From: a virus
Reading direction: 5' to 3' (one strand)
Virus record (IMG/VR): IMGVR_UViG_3300013099_000053
Coordinates: 1-33,810 of that record
DNA: 33,810 nucleotides
Below, piece after piece: positions 1 to 8,819 of the stretch. The translations under genes were made by a program, and so were the position numbers. The first letter of the stretch is position 1, and every line of letters begins with the position of its first letter. Under the pieces are notes generated by a model that made no database searches, was not told the DNA's origin, and saw only the letters and a program-made list of their open reading frames with translations.

Positions 1-1770
1 ACTGTATCCGGAGTACCTTACGAGTATATTTTAGATGAAAACGGAGAAATGAATTTCTATCTGGATGAAAGTGCTATAGTAGAAGATGTTTATACTTCTA
101 TATCAGGAACTTTTCTAACTATGCAGGTTATGTCTCATAGAAGGGAATTATACAACGATACAGATAATCCTTTATATACTCCTGGATTTACACCTCTTCT
201 AGGTGTTAGTGGTACTATACAAAACATTAACGACGACGTAGATTCCATAAACACAGCATTGAGTAAAAATGGTTGGTACACACAGTACATTAAGAATTGG
301 ACGTATCCTAATCCACAAGATCTATTGGTTTATTATGGATGGTTAAATTCATTTAATTCTGCTACAAACGGTTGGAGTAACGAAAAAGTAGCACAAGACA
401 TAGCTAAGTATAATTACGTAGTTTTAGGAGACGGAATACAATCATCTTCACATGGAGACTACGCTAACACATCAGTAATAGTTCCTAGAATACAGGCGCT
501 TAACCAGCATATACAGGTATTTGGGTATGTTACAATTAACCAAAGTTTAGCTAATTTTCAAACTAAAGTAGATGAATGGGATACTTTAGGGGTAGATGGT
601 ATATTTTTAGATGAGGCTGGTTATGATTATGGTACAAATAGGGCAGATTTTAATACGAGGGTTGATTACGTACATAATAAAACAACAGCGGGTGTTTGTT
701 TTGCTAACGCGTGGAATATAGATCATGTTATAGGAACAGATAACGATACGTCTTATCCAAATACTACCTGGAATTCAGGTTTAGTAGAATCAAACTTAAC
801 GAGCGATGATTGGTTTTTATTAGAAAGTTATCCTATTAATACATTATCTTATACTTCTACTGGAGGATACGAATCTAGATGGGATTGGGCAATTAGGGGA
901 AGTAAAGCATCAGATAAAAGATACGAATATGGTATTAATTTAGCAGCCGTAGGTATAATAAATAATGCTAATGGTAATGGCCAAGACTTATTTAACTTCG
1001 GTTTTGTGTCTTCTATGATATGGAATTTAGAAGCTTTTGGAACATCAGACGATTATTATGGTGCTGGTTCGGCTGTAGTAAAAAGATGGAATAGGCCGAA
1101 TACTGCTGGATTAGGAAGAGAGTGGGCTATATCCCCATCAGTTCAAAACGATGTTTCAGATAATGACAAGTATCACAGATACTTAGACTTCGGAAGACTT
1201 ACTTTGGATTTTTCGTCTAGCGCTCAAGTTGCAGATATAGACAGGTTTACTCCTCCAGATATAGAAAAAATAAAATTTTACGCTGGAGATTTAATAGAGG
1301 GAACAGATGCTAGTCCGGCAAAAACCACAGCTTCTGGACATCCTTTATCTGGTCTGGCTTTTGATGATACAACAGAAGAAGCGATGTATGGTATGTTTGA
1401 AGTACCATCTACATGGAAGCACGGTACTAATGTAAATGTAAGGGTTTATTTCTTTAATGATTATTCTCAAACAGGTGATAAAGACTGTAGATGGTGTGTT
1501 GATTATCAGATATATGATGAGCTGGATATAGTCTCAAACAAAACTACAACTACTGTTAGTGTAAACCACGATGTTCCTACAGACGCTAGTGCTGATACAT
1601 TTATGAAGTCTATAATGAGTATGGATTATAATGACTCAAATAATCCTATAAATAGAGATGGTGTATTATCCTTTAGAATATATAGGGATTCTACAAACGG
1701 TTCTGATACAATGATTAATGATGCAAACTTTGTATTAATTATATTTGAATTTGAAAAGGAGGTAATATAA
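1..1770 (+). CDS. Tail fibre/appendage protein with glycoside-hydrolase-like barrel (5' truncated)
   Basis: The frame is open from base 1, so the gene starts upstream; the first in-frame ATG at 49 is probably internal. Residues counted from that ATG: 91-330 look like a TIM-barrel glycoside hydrolase of the GH114/spherulin-4 kind. They open with DLLVYYGWLN, then a VFGYVTINQS strand, then GVDGIFLDEAGYDYG at 181-195, where D188/E189 sit at the end of a strand as catalytic acids do in such barrels. The flanking segments are SGT-rich beta structure typical of phage fibres. The family assignment is by motif resemblance only; a non-catalytic sugar-binding barrel is also possible. It heads a run of appendage genes, so degrading or binding host surface polysaccharide is the likely job. 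Confidence 0.6.
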   Translation, partial: TVSGVPYEYILDENGEMNFYLDESAIVEDVYTSISGTFLTMQVMSHRRELYNDTDNPLYTPGFTPLLGVSGTIQNINDDVDSINTALSKNGWYTQYIKNWTYPNPQDLLVYYGWLNSFNSATNGWSNEKVAQDIAKYNYVVLGDGIQSSSHGDYANTSVIVPRIQALNQHIQVFGYVTINQSLANFQTKVDEWDTLGVDGIFLDEAGYDYGTNRADFNTRVDYVHNKTTAGVCFANAWNIDHVIGTDNDTSYPNTTWNSGLVESNLTSDDWFLLESYPINTLSYTSTGGYESRWDWAIRGSKASDKRYEYGINLAAVGIINNANGNGQDLFNFGFVSSMIWNLEAFGTSDDYYGAGSAVVKRWNRPNTAGLGREWAISPSVQNDVSDNDKYHRYLDFGRLTLDFSSSAQVADIDRFTPPDIEKIKFYAGDLIEGTDASPAKTTASGHPLSGLAFDDTTEEAMYGMFEVPSTWKHGTNVNVRVYFFNDYSQTGDKDCRWCVDYQIYDELDIVSNKTTTTVSVNHDVPTDASADTFMKSIMSMDYNDSNNPINRDGVLSFRIYRDSTNGSDTMINDANFVLIIFEFEKEVI

Positions 1771-2265
1771 ATGCCTAGGGGGTTATTTATAGAACATAAA
1801 AATACTATGCTATCTTTAGAAGATAAACCAAAAGAACATGATACTGTATGGATTGACCAAACAAACGGTATTATATATAATTATGATACTACTAGGGTAA
1901 AATGGTTGTCTGCAAGAAAAGATAGATTTGAATTTGCTAGGAAAGGTAATAGTAGGAGTATGTATTTACCTTTACTAGGTGATTTAGATTCTGTAGATGA
2001 TGTTTACAGTACCGAAAGAAATGCTACTATAACCAGTGTTTGGTGTAGAAGTAGGTCAGGTAATAAATATAAATCATTTGAAATACATAAGAATGGGGAA
2101 AGTGTATTTGATTTTAGTTATAATGACAGTAAAATATATGTAGCCAATAATTTAAATATAGATATACTAGATACTGATACTATACAGCTATATGTAGATA
2201 AAGAAGGAAAATCTGTGCGGAATACAGTGTGTAGATTAGGTTATTCTTGGAGGTATGATGTATGA
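1771..2265 (+). CDS. Beta-sandwich virion appendage protein
   Basis: This 164-aa protein has a strong ribosome-binding site (AAAAGGAGG), and its ATG directly follows the upstream stop. A short N-terminal segment (about 1-50, with VWIDQTNGIIY) precedes a domain with alternating strands: FEFARKGNSRSMYLP, then NATITSVWCRSRSG, KSFEIHKNGE, NNLNIDILDTDTIQLYV and a final RLGYSWRYDV. That strand order resembles the small beta-sandwich domains that recur in phage tail-fibre and baseplate accessory proteins. No catalytic motif is visible. It is translationally coupled (ATGA) to the next gene, so both probably belong to one appendage. The fold is inferred from pattern, not from a database match. Confidence 0.5.
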   Translation: MPRGLFIEHKNTMLSLEDKPKEHDTVWIDQTNGIIYNYDTTRVKWLSARKDRFEFARKGNSRSMYLPLLGDLDSVDDVYSTERNATITSVWCRSRSGNKYKSFEIHKNGESVFDFSYNDSKIYVANNLNIDILDTDTIQLYVDKEGKSVRNTVCRLGYSWRYDV

Positions 2266-3137
2266 ACACAATAATAGTTAGAAATACTACTGACGGTGAT
2301 ATAATTATAGATGATTTACATAGTTTTAATATTGCTGTTTCTGGGACTGTGGATTTGATGAATTATTTTAAATCTGATGAGATAGCAAGATCAGACGAAT
2401 TACTAGTATATTTAGCTAACGAAGATCTTATACTAAATCATAATAATCTTGATCTAAATCCTGGAGCTGCTATTAGGTTGGTATCTTTACATAAACACGT
2501 AAATCCACAATCACCTGATGGAAGAGAAATAATAAGGGCTGATAGTAGACCTACAGACACAGAAACTTATTTTTCCGGAAGAGGCGATACTGCATCAGGT
2601 ATTGGTGACGGCGCTACTATGATATGGGATTTTTCAGATAGTAACACAGTATTCTATACTTATGATCCTACATCCAATGGTCCAAAGTATGACGGTTATG
2701 ATGTTGCACAAATGGATATAGCATATGTTGATAATATATACATTAAAGAGGGAGGTATTTATTTTTTTGACGCTCCTTGGAAATCGTTTATTGATATGAT
2801 TATTACGGTTCCAGCAGGTAGCTATTACCCTAATCCGTACGGTCAGATACCAGCCGCCGCTTTAGGTTTGACTGGAATCAGTATGTATGCTTATGCGTAT
2901 AGTGATGTATATTATACTCATTATACTAACACACACCATATGTATCAATCATGCCCTATGGGAGACGAGCTTAACTCTGAGGGATGCTCAATGAACCCTA
3001 TGCCTCCAGGCTGGATTATAAGGGTCCTTGTAGGAACACCTACAGGAGAAGGAGCAGGAGATCCGCCATTTAGAGGTTATGCTTATTTAGAGATGTATAG
3101 AAAAAGAACTGTTATATTACCTGGAGGTAGTGTTTAG
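2262..3137 (+). CDS. Putative appendage/receptor-binding structural protein
   Basis: This 291-aa protein starts inside the previous gene (ATGA overlap). Residues 1-75 form a compact module (IIVRNTTDGDIIIDDL, VSGTVDL, DELLVYLANEDLIL) of a type I associate with fibre N-terminal or adaptor modules in phages. The remainder is rich in Tyr, Gly and Pro, with a histidine/tyrosine-rich stretch (about 205-230, YTHYTNTHHMY) and two cysteines nearby (SCPMGDELNSEGCSM). These could bind metal or form a disulfide at a fibre tip. There is no enzyme motif. The function is inferred from position between fibre-like genes; it could equally be a capsid decoration protein. Confidence 0.45.
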   Translation: MNTIIVRNTTDGDIIIDDLHSFNIAVSGTVDLMNYFKSDEIARSDELLVYLANEDLILNHNNLDLNPGAAIRLVSLHKHVNPQSPDGREIIRADSRPTDTETYFSGRGDTASGIGDGATMIWDFSDSNTVFYTYDPTSNGPKYDGYDVAQMDIAYVDNIYIKEGGIYFFDAPWKSFIDMIITVPAGSYYPNPYGQIPAAALGLTGISMYAYAYSDVYYTHYTNTHHMYQSCPMGDELNSEGCSMNPMPPGWIIRVLVGTPTGEGAGDPPFRGYAYLEMYRKRTVILPGGSV

Positions 3138-3166
3138 CTACTAACATATTAAGGAGAATAATACAT

Positions 3167-3862
3167 ATGAAGATATTATTTATTTCTGATTTACACTTAG
3201 GCAGTCCTTTATTTAAGTCTGACGACACCATTATAAAATTGTTAGGTGACACTAGTTACGATAAAGTAGTTATCATCGGAGATCTTATAGATACGTGGGA
3301 AGGCACTACAGAAAGAGTAGTTAGACGTAATAAAAATATAATAGAAAAAATCAATGAATTAAGTAATGTTATTATAGTTAAAGGCAACCATGATCCATCT
3401 TTTGAGGCACTTAGTGAGATATTTCCAAATGCTGATTGTGTAAAACATTTCGAACCGTATATGGAAGATGACATTTTAATAACTCATGGAGATGATTTCG
3501 ACAAATTAGTAACAGATTATTCTTTTTTCGCTAAAATGGTTTTTCCTTTACAGTGGTTATTTTCTAGGCTAGGTATGAATCCAAAAGCTAAAATAAGAAA
3601 TACCCTGCACTCAATAGCATGCCACAGAGAAAAGAAATACTATAATGATTTAGTAACTGATGTAGAGGAACATTTAGTAGATAAGTATAAAGATGCTTGT
3701 AAGTATTTAGTAGCAGGTCATACCCATTTACCTAAACTAGTTAATAGTGGTGATATTATGTATGTGAATTGCGGTGATTGGGTACATAATAGAACTTATG
3801 CTGAATACATTGATGGTGTTTTTACTATAAAAAAAGAGGACGGTAATAATTATTTTGAATAA
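3167..3862 (+). CDS. Calcineurin-like metallophosphoesterase (LpxH-like)
   Basis: This 231-aa protein, preceded by AAGGAG, carries the full set of metallophosphoesterase motifs: D8-x-H10 in FISDLHLG, GDLID (38-42), GNHD (73-76), H107 in THGDD and GHTH (184-187). These residues bind the two catalytic metal ions. Length and motif spacing suit the UDP-2,3-diacylglucosamine diphosphatase (LpxH/YbbF-like) branch, but those proteins are hard to tell from other small phosphoesterases. A middle segment (about 118-140) is hydrophobic and aromatic (FFAKMVFPLQWLFSRLG), as in enzymes that dock on membrane lipids. It sits among virion genes and overlaps the next hydrolase gene, suggesting a paired role at the host envelope or on a nucleotide or lipid phosphate. 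The substrate is unknown. Confidence 0.85.
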   Translation: MKILFISDLHLGSPLFKSDDTIIKLLGDTSYDKVVIIGDLIDTWEGTTERVVRRNKNIIEKINELSNVIIVKGNHDPSFEALSEIFPNADCVKHFEPYMEDDILITHGDDFDKLVTDYSFFAKMVFPLQWLFSRLGMNPKAKIRNTLHSIACHREKKYYNDLVTDVEEHLVDKYKDACKYLVAGHTHLPKLVNSGDIMYVNCGDWVHNRTYAEYIDGVFTIKKEDGNNYFE

Positions 3863-4403
3863 AATATACGCAGCCAAATCTTCCGTAATAAGTTTTATAG
3901 CCGATATAAGATTCTATAAGGGCGGAATAATATTATTCGGTGATTCACATTACGGTATAAAAGGACCTCATGTTAGAGATATCATAGATATATTAGAACC
4001 TGGAGATGTGTTGTTACGTAGGTATGCTCATTATCTTGGTAGTGTACTAACTAAAGGTTATTGGTCACACGCAGCTATATATGTAGGAGATAACAACGTA
4101 GTGCATATGCTAGGAGACGGTATATCAACAGAGGATATTTTAACGTTTACTAGATGCGACGATGTGGCTATCTTAAGATCTAAAGATGCCAGTTTGATAC
4201 AGTCCGCTATAGAAAAAGCAAATAATTATATGGCTGAAGGTATAGCTTATGATTATAATTTTGATAAGTTACCCGACAAGTTTTATTGTACTGAGTTTAT
4301 ATGGCAGTGTTACGATTGCCCTATTATAAAAGACGTAGGTAAATTTATATTACCAGACGATCTTTTAAATTCTATATTTGAAGTTATACCCCGGAGAAAA
4401 TAA
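3855..4403 (+). CDS. Permuted NlpC/P60 (YiiX/YebB-like) cysteine hydrolase
   Basis: This is a 182-aa protein. The only usable start is TTG at 3855, eight bases inside the upstream gene: the frame is closed by TAA at 3828, and the next candidate lies inside the conserved domain. AGAGGA lies 14 bases upstream, so initiation is probably weak and coupled. Residues 48-56 (LEPGDVLLR), SHAAIYVG with H72, and FYCTEFIWQCY with C145 and E147 follow the order His then Cys, as in circularly permuted papain-fold enzymes of the YiiX/DUF830 group. Known members act on peptidoglycan amides or acyl lipids; which applies here cannot be said. The hydrophobic N-terminus (about 9-29) may associate with membrane. 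A murein-hydrolase role during entry is the simplest inference. Confidence 0.75.
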   Translation: MNKIYAAKSSVISFIADIRFYKGGIILFGDSHYGIKGPHVRDIIDILEPGDVLLRRYAHYLGSVLTKGYWSHAAIYVGDNNVVHMLGDGISTEDILTFTRCDDVAILRSKDASLIQSAIEKANNYMAEGIAYDYNFDKLPDKFYCTEFIWQCYDCPIIKDVGKFILPDDLLNSIFEVIPRRK

Positions 4404-7400
4404 ATGGTTAGAAGTGTAATTACAGAAGAACAAGTAAAAGATGATGATTTTTTGTCACCCGCAGAGCATGATGCTGAGCCACACGAATTTTTTGACTTAG
4501 TAGATACTCCAAATACTTATTCAGGTACTACTGGAGCTACGTTAATTTCTACAGGTTCAGGACTTGACTTTACACATGACGGTGTATGGTTATCAGGAGA
4601 AGGCTCTCCTACAAACAATCTTGGCTCAGATGGTAATATGTATTTAGATATACTTAATGACGCTGTTCATTACCGTATCCCTTCTACTGTATTAGATGAA
4701 TATAATACAAACATAGCTTTAACTGGAACTGCTTCTGCTGATAGTGTTTACAATGGAGGAGATTCTAGATTTGTAGCTTCTAAAGCTAATGATGGTGATA
4801 ACTCTGGTACAAGGTGGTTGTCTGATACTGGAGCACCTCATTGGTGGATAGTTGAATGGACCGAGGTTAAATACGTAAGCCGTATAGGTTTTTTAGCTGG
4901 GGTCGCGGCTGCAGCAGAGCATTTTAGTGAATACTATATAGAATATTGGGCAAACAGTATATGGAACGAAGCTGTTCATGTAACTGGTTATACAGATGAA
5001 AGACCTACAGTAACTTATCATGATATAGGTGAAAATACAGATAAACTTAGAATAAGAACTATAAGTGGTAATGATAACCACGGTATATATGAATTTCTTG
5101 CGTATGGTGGTGTCGAGACAGTAGGTGGTTGGGAAGAGATAGGTACGTTTATAGCTAATAGTTCATTGTTAGGTTTAACAGACACCCCTTCTGCATACGA
5201 TGACACTAAATATCTAAAATCCACTGCTTCAGGAACAGAATGGGCTACCGTTTCAGGTATTCAAACTTTTTTAGAGTTAACTGATACTCCTTCTGTTTAT
5301 GATAACGATAAGTATTTAAAATCCACAGCTTCTGGTACAGAATGGGCTACCGTCAGTGGTGGGGTAGACACTTTTTTAGATTTAACAGACACCCCTACAA
5401 CTTATTCGGGCGCTGAAGGACAATACCTCAGAGCAACTGCTTCAGGAACAGAATGGGCTACTGTTAGCGGTGTAACTATTTTCACAGATTTAACCGATAC
5501 CCCACCTACTTACGATGAGGACAAATATCTAAAATCCACTGCTTCTGGAACAGAGTGGGATAGTGGTGTTCAAACTTTTATACAGTTAACAGACACACCT
5601 TCTACATACGTAGGAACTTTGAATCAATATGCCATGTCAAATGGTTCTAACCTTATATGGGCAACTATATCAGGTATAGGACTTCTTTTAGCTGATAACG
5701 GTATTCCTGCCGATGATTTAGCTTCTCCAGGTGATTTTTATATAGACAAAGATACTGAAATTATATATGAAAAGGTTCAAACAATCTCAGGGTCTGTAAT
5801 ATACTCGAATAATCTTTCTGTGAGTGGAACTAATGCTTTCGCATTCTCTGAATATTCTGGTAGGCTAGCTGCTAAGGCTTTTGATGGGGTGGTTGGTAGT
5901 TATGCTCTTTACTCGTGGAATAGTACTACTGGAGATCAGGATTATATAGGATACTATTTTCCTGTAGCTAAAGCCATAAATAAATTTCGTATGGCTTCGC
6001 CTGCATCTACTCAGCAAAGAACTCCTGTCGCGTTTCAATTACGTGCTAGTAATTCACAGCCTACTACTATGGAACAAGCTGAGGGTGGTACTTTAATTTA
6101 TGAAGTAAAGATGGAAGGAACTTTTGACTATCCAACACATAAAACTCAAACTACTACCCATTGGTCAGCAAGCGAATGGAAAGAATGGGAATTTATAGAT
6201 AACAACACAGAATATAACTATTATTGGTTTTTGATATGGGATAAAGACGAAACTCCCTTTAATAGAGGCGCTGAGTTTATAGTATCTGAGATTGAGATGA
6301 TGGATATATCTTCTCCTATAATATATATCGAATATTGGGAACAGGTACTTGCAACAACAAAGAACTTTTTAGAGTTGGATGATACCCCTACAACATACTC
6401 CGGAGCTGAAGGTAAATACTTAAGAGCAATTGCTTCAGGAACAGAGTGGGCAACAGTTTCAGGTATCGAAACATTTTTAGAGTTAACTGATACTCCTACA
6501 ACATATACTGGAACTAATGGTGCTATGTTAGTTTCCACCGGCTCAGGAACAGGGTTTACACATGAAGGAAGATGGTATATAGATAACGGAGCTCCATCGG
6601 AATTGGTTGGTAGCTATGATAGTTTTTATACAGATAGAGAGACTAACGACATTTACAGCTTTGTAAATGTATTAGCTGTTTCTGGTACAGAATCGCCCGA
6701 AAATGAAACCGTTTTATTACTTCATATGGAAGGATCTGATGGTGAAAATAATTTTTACGATGATGGAACAGGACCTAATTGTCCACATACCATAAGTGTA
6801 GTTAATACAGTAACTACTGAAATAGAGCAGAGAAAGTTTGGAGCATCTTCTGCTTATTTTGTAACTAAGAATACTCACAAATTATTTACGGCTGATACAA
6901 GTTCCGATTGGAATTTCGGAACAGGGGCTTTTTCTATAGATTTTTTTGTTAAATTTAGCACAGGGTTATACAACCAATACTTATTTTGTATAGGAATGAA
7001 TGTTTTATCGTTAAGACTGATTAATAATATTTTAGTTGTGTACCCTTTAACAGCACTTACATATTCATGGACACCTGACACAGCCTGGCATCATATAGCT
7101 TTGGAAGCAGATGGTGTGGGAAATCAGTATTTATATTTAGACGGTTCAGTAGTGGATTCTGCTACTTATGGATCAGCTATAGGTGGTACTGATTATATGA
7201 ATATAGGTAACTGGGGAGGTACCGGCGCTTATAGTTTAAATAATGGGTATATAGATGAATTTAGAGTAGTTAAAGGGGTACAAGTTGGAAATGGTACTAC
7301 TTTCCCAGTACCAGAAGCTCAATATAATGCTGGTTATATACCAGGTTCTTCTGGTTGGGAGAAAGTAGGATCTTGGGTAGATAGTTCCGAAGTTAATACT

Positions 7401-7814
7401 TTTTTAGATTTAATAGATACCCCTACAACTTATTTAAATAATGAAAATAAACATCTAAGAGTAAATACAACCTCTGGTATAGAATTTGTTACACCTTTAG
7501 TTAGCAGCCAATGGACTACTATTTCTGGTAATTACACTGCGTCTAGTGGTGATAATTTATTCTTAGCTTCTGATAATGCTGATATAGTCATAAGCATGCC
7601 TAGTAGTCCTTATTATGGTAATAATGTGGCTTTTGTAGATGCGGATGGTAATTGTGAAACAAACAATGTGACTATTTCTGGTTCAGGAGAAAAAATAATG
7701 GGATTGAGTGATAATTTTTTAGTAGACTCAGATCACGCTAGATTTTCTTTATCTTATTACAATAGTTCAAAAGGCTGGTTACTCAGCACTGTAGGTAATT
7801 TTGAGTTTAGTTAA
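4404..7814 (+). CDS. Large tail/head fibre with DTP repeats, discoidin-like and LamG-like domains
   Basis: This 1136-aa protein has GGAG upstream, and its ATG directly follows the previous stop. A linker repeat of the form F-L-x-L-T-D-T-P-x-x-Y-x-G...K-Y-L-x-x-T-A-S-G-T-E-W-A-T-V-S-G occurs nine times (near residues 29, 255, 289, 323, 359, 392, 655, 690 and 999). Between repeats sit globular domains: about 100-232 is F5/8 type C (discoidin)-like (KANDGDNSGTRW, HWWIVEW), about 465-636 a second discoidin-like domain, and about 768-972 a LamG/concanavalin-like sandwich (FSIDFFVKFS, WHHIALEADG, QYLYLDGSVV, GYIDEFRV). The C-terminal ~100 residues are a separate beta-rich tip. All three domain types bind carbohydrate in known families, so this is probably a modular glycan-binding fibre. 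Whether it sits on tail or capsid cannot be seen. Confidence 0.75.
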   Translation: MVRSVITEEQVKDDDFLSPAEHDAEPHEFFDLVDTPNTYSGTTGATLISTGSGLDFTHDGVWLSGEGSPTNNLGSDGNMYLDILNDAVHYRIPSTVLDEYNTNIALTGTASADSVYNGGDSRFVASKANDGDNSGTRWLSDTGAPHWWIVEWTEVKYVSRIGFLAGVAAAAEHFSEYYIEYWANSIWNEAVHVTGYTDERPTVTYHDIGENTDKLRIRTISGNDNHGIYEFLAYGGVETVGGWEEIGTFIANSSLLGLTDTPSAYDDTKYLKSTASGTEWATVSGIQTFLELTDTPSVYDNDKYLKSTASGTEWATVSGGVDTFLDLTDTPTTYSGAEGQYLRATASGTEWATVSGVTIFTDLTDTPPTYDEDKYLKSTASGTEWDSGVQTFIQLTDTPSTYVGTLNQYAMSNGSNLIWATISGIGLLLADNGIPADDLASPGDFYIDKDTEIIYEKVQTISGSVIYSNNLSVSGTNAFAFSEYSGRLAAKAFDGVVGSYALYSWNSTTGDQDYIGYYFPVAKAINKFRMASPASTQQRTPVAFQLRASNSQPTTMEQAEGGTLIYEVKMEGTFDYPTHKTQTTTHWSASEWKEWEFIDNNTEYNYYWFLIWDKDETPFNRGAEFIVSEIEMMDISSPIIYIEYWEQVLATTKNFLELDDTPTTYSGAEGKYLRAIASGTEWATVSGIETFLELTDTPTTYTGTNGAMLVSTGSGTGFTHEGRWYIDNGAPSELVGSYDSFYTDRETNDIYSFVNVLAVSGTESPENETVLLLHMEGSDGENNFYDDGTGPNCPHTISVVNTVTTEIEQRKFGASSAYFVTKNTHKLFTADTSSDWNFGTGAFSIDFFVKFSTGLYNQYLFCIGMNVLSLRLINNILVVYPLTALTYSWTPDTAWHHIALEADGVGNQYLYLDGSVVDSATYGSAIGGTDYMNIGNWGGTGAYSLNNGYIDEFRVVKGVQVGNGTTFPVPEAQYNAGYIPGSSGWEKVGSWVDSSEVNTFLDLIDTPTTYLNNENKHLRVNTTSGIEFVTPLVSSQWTTISGNYTASSGDNLFLASDNADIVISMPSSPYYGNNVAFVDADGNCETNNVTISGSGEKIMGLSDNFLVDSDHARFSLSYYNSSKGWLLSTVGNFEFS
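5167..5680 (+). repeat. Cluster of five tandem DTP fibre repeats
   Basis: Five consecutive copies of a 31-36-codon repeat start near 5167, 5268, 5371, 5478 and 5577. Further isolated copies begin near 4489, 6366, 6472 and 7400. Third-position changes between copies (for example gacacccct against gatactcct) show that the protein sequence is selected while the DNA has diverged. Some stretches remain nearly identical (aaatccactgcttc), suggesting recent or repeated recombination. Each copy is a linker between globular domains of the fibre. Confidence 0.8.
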
Positions 7815-7845
7815 TAAAAAAATATTAATAAGAGGATAATAAGTC

Positions 7846-8385
7846 GTGATAAGAACAAATCAAGGAGAACAGTTTCCGATATTAGTTTCACTTTTAGACG
7901 AAGGCTCAGGAAGTCTTTCGTCCGGTAGAACTGTTTATTTTGATATAAGAGATATGCTAGATAACGAAATATATCCTCCAGTATCAGGAACACTGACAGA
8001 ATCTACAATAGAGCCTGGTATATATAAAACCACAGCCACAATAGAGCCAGCAGGAACTTATATTATATATTGTACTTGTAGCGGTTTTATTTCTAATACA
8101 GAAGAGGTTATAGTTAATCAGGAAAACATCTATGAAGTCACCAAACAGAATAGAGTGTATAACACATATGTAGAAGATGTAGTACGCACAACCGCATCTG
8201 GTAATGAAACAGCCTCTCAAATAATAAGAAAAGTAGGTTATGGTAAAACAGATTATATAATCACAAAGATAAAAGAAGATACTGATGCTAATTGGGATAA
8301 CCCGGTATCTTCAGGTATTGCGTACGCACATTATAATAGTACAGTAGACGACTTACCTTATAAGATGTCTGGAGATGGATTATAA
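7846..8385 (+). CDS. Ig-like beta-sandwich structural protein
   Basis: This 179-aa protein starts with GTG at 7846, with AGAGGA nine bases upstream; no better in-frame start precedes the domain. Residues 1-95 read as an immunoglobulin-like sandwich (FPILVSLLDEG, GRTVYFDIRDM, IEPGIYKTTATI, AGTYIIYCTCSGF), a layout common in phage proteins describing extensions of polymers. The second half (VYNTYVEDVVRT, GKTDYIITKIKEDTD) forms another small beta-rich unit. No catalytic signature is visible. It overlaps the next gene by one base (TAATG), so the two are made together. A neck, head-fibre or fibre-attachment role is possible; the exact place in the virion is unknown. Confidence 0.45.
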   Translation: MIRTNQGEQFPILVSLLDEGSGSLSSGRTVYFDIRDMLDNEIYPPVSGTLTESTIEPGIYKTTATIEPAGTYIIYCTCSGFISNTEEVIVNQENIYEVTKQNRVYNTYVEDVVRTTASGNETASQIIRKVGYGKTDYIITKIKEDTDANWDNPVSSGIAYAHYNSTVDDLPYKMSGDGL

Positions 8386-8819
8386 TGGATATAAGATCGC
8401 TTTCAACTAAAGGTTATAATTTATGGTCTTCTGGTGTGTGTGAAGAAGGAGACTGTGTAGGTAATGGTTCTATAGAATTAGAATATGGTTGGCAGCTTGT
8501 GGCTGTACCTATTTCTCACGGTTATTGGGGTGTAGGACTTGGTAGACACATACATGATGATGTTACTGTAGCGAAATTTGAAAATTACATATTAGATCAA
8601 ATTACAGATTTATATGGGACAGGGATTGTTGAAGTTGCTAGTACTTTTTTAGGTGATATTCAAGCTTTTTATAGTTATGTTGTTGGTTCTACTCCAACGG
8701 CTAGCCCACATAATTGGCAATTGATTTATAGTGATGGTGCTAGCGACGAGGTTTCAGGTTTTTGGATAAAGGTTATAGGTCTAGGTGCTCCATACACAAT
8801 AACTTGGGGAGAAGTATAA
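8385..8819 (+). CDS. Small conserved-looking virion protein, function unknown
   Basis: This 144-aa protein is coupled to the gene before it (TAATG) and has GGAG upstream. It has two tryptophan-containing strands that resemble each other: EYGWQLVAVPISHGYWG (about 34-50) and PHNWQLIYSDG...GFWIKV (about 108-130), which may be the halves of a beta-barrel or sandwich. Two cysteines sit close together near the N-terminus (GVCEEGDCVG). I do not recognise the family. Its stop abuts the ATG of a homing endonuclease gene, so its original downstream partner was probably the PKD-like protein that now follows the endonuclease. Confidence 0.4.
   Translation: MDIRSLSTKGYNLWSSGVCEEGDCVGNGSIELEYGWQLVAVPISHGYWGVGLGRHIHDDVTVAKFENYILDQITDLYGTGIVEVASTFLGDIQAFYSYVVGSTPTASPHNWQLIYSDGASDEVSGFWIKVIGLGAPYTITWGEV

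Noticed and set aside
3167-3862. Calling the phosphoesterase a true LpxH of lipid A synthesis
   Set aside because: The core motifs are shared by many small phosphoesterases and no other lipid A gene is present, so only 'LpxH-like' is supported.
5167-5680. Repeats as a CRISPR array or DNA binding-site array
   Set aside because: The repeats are in-frame protein repeats with synonymous divergence, of irregular length, inside one open gene.
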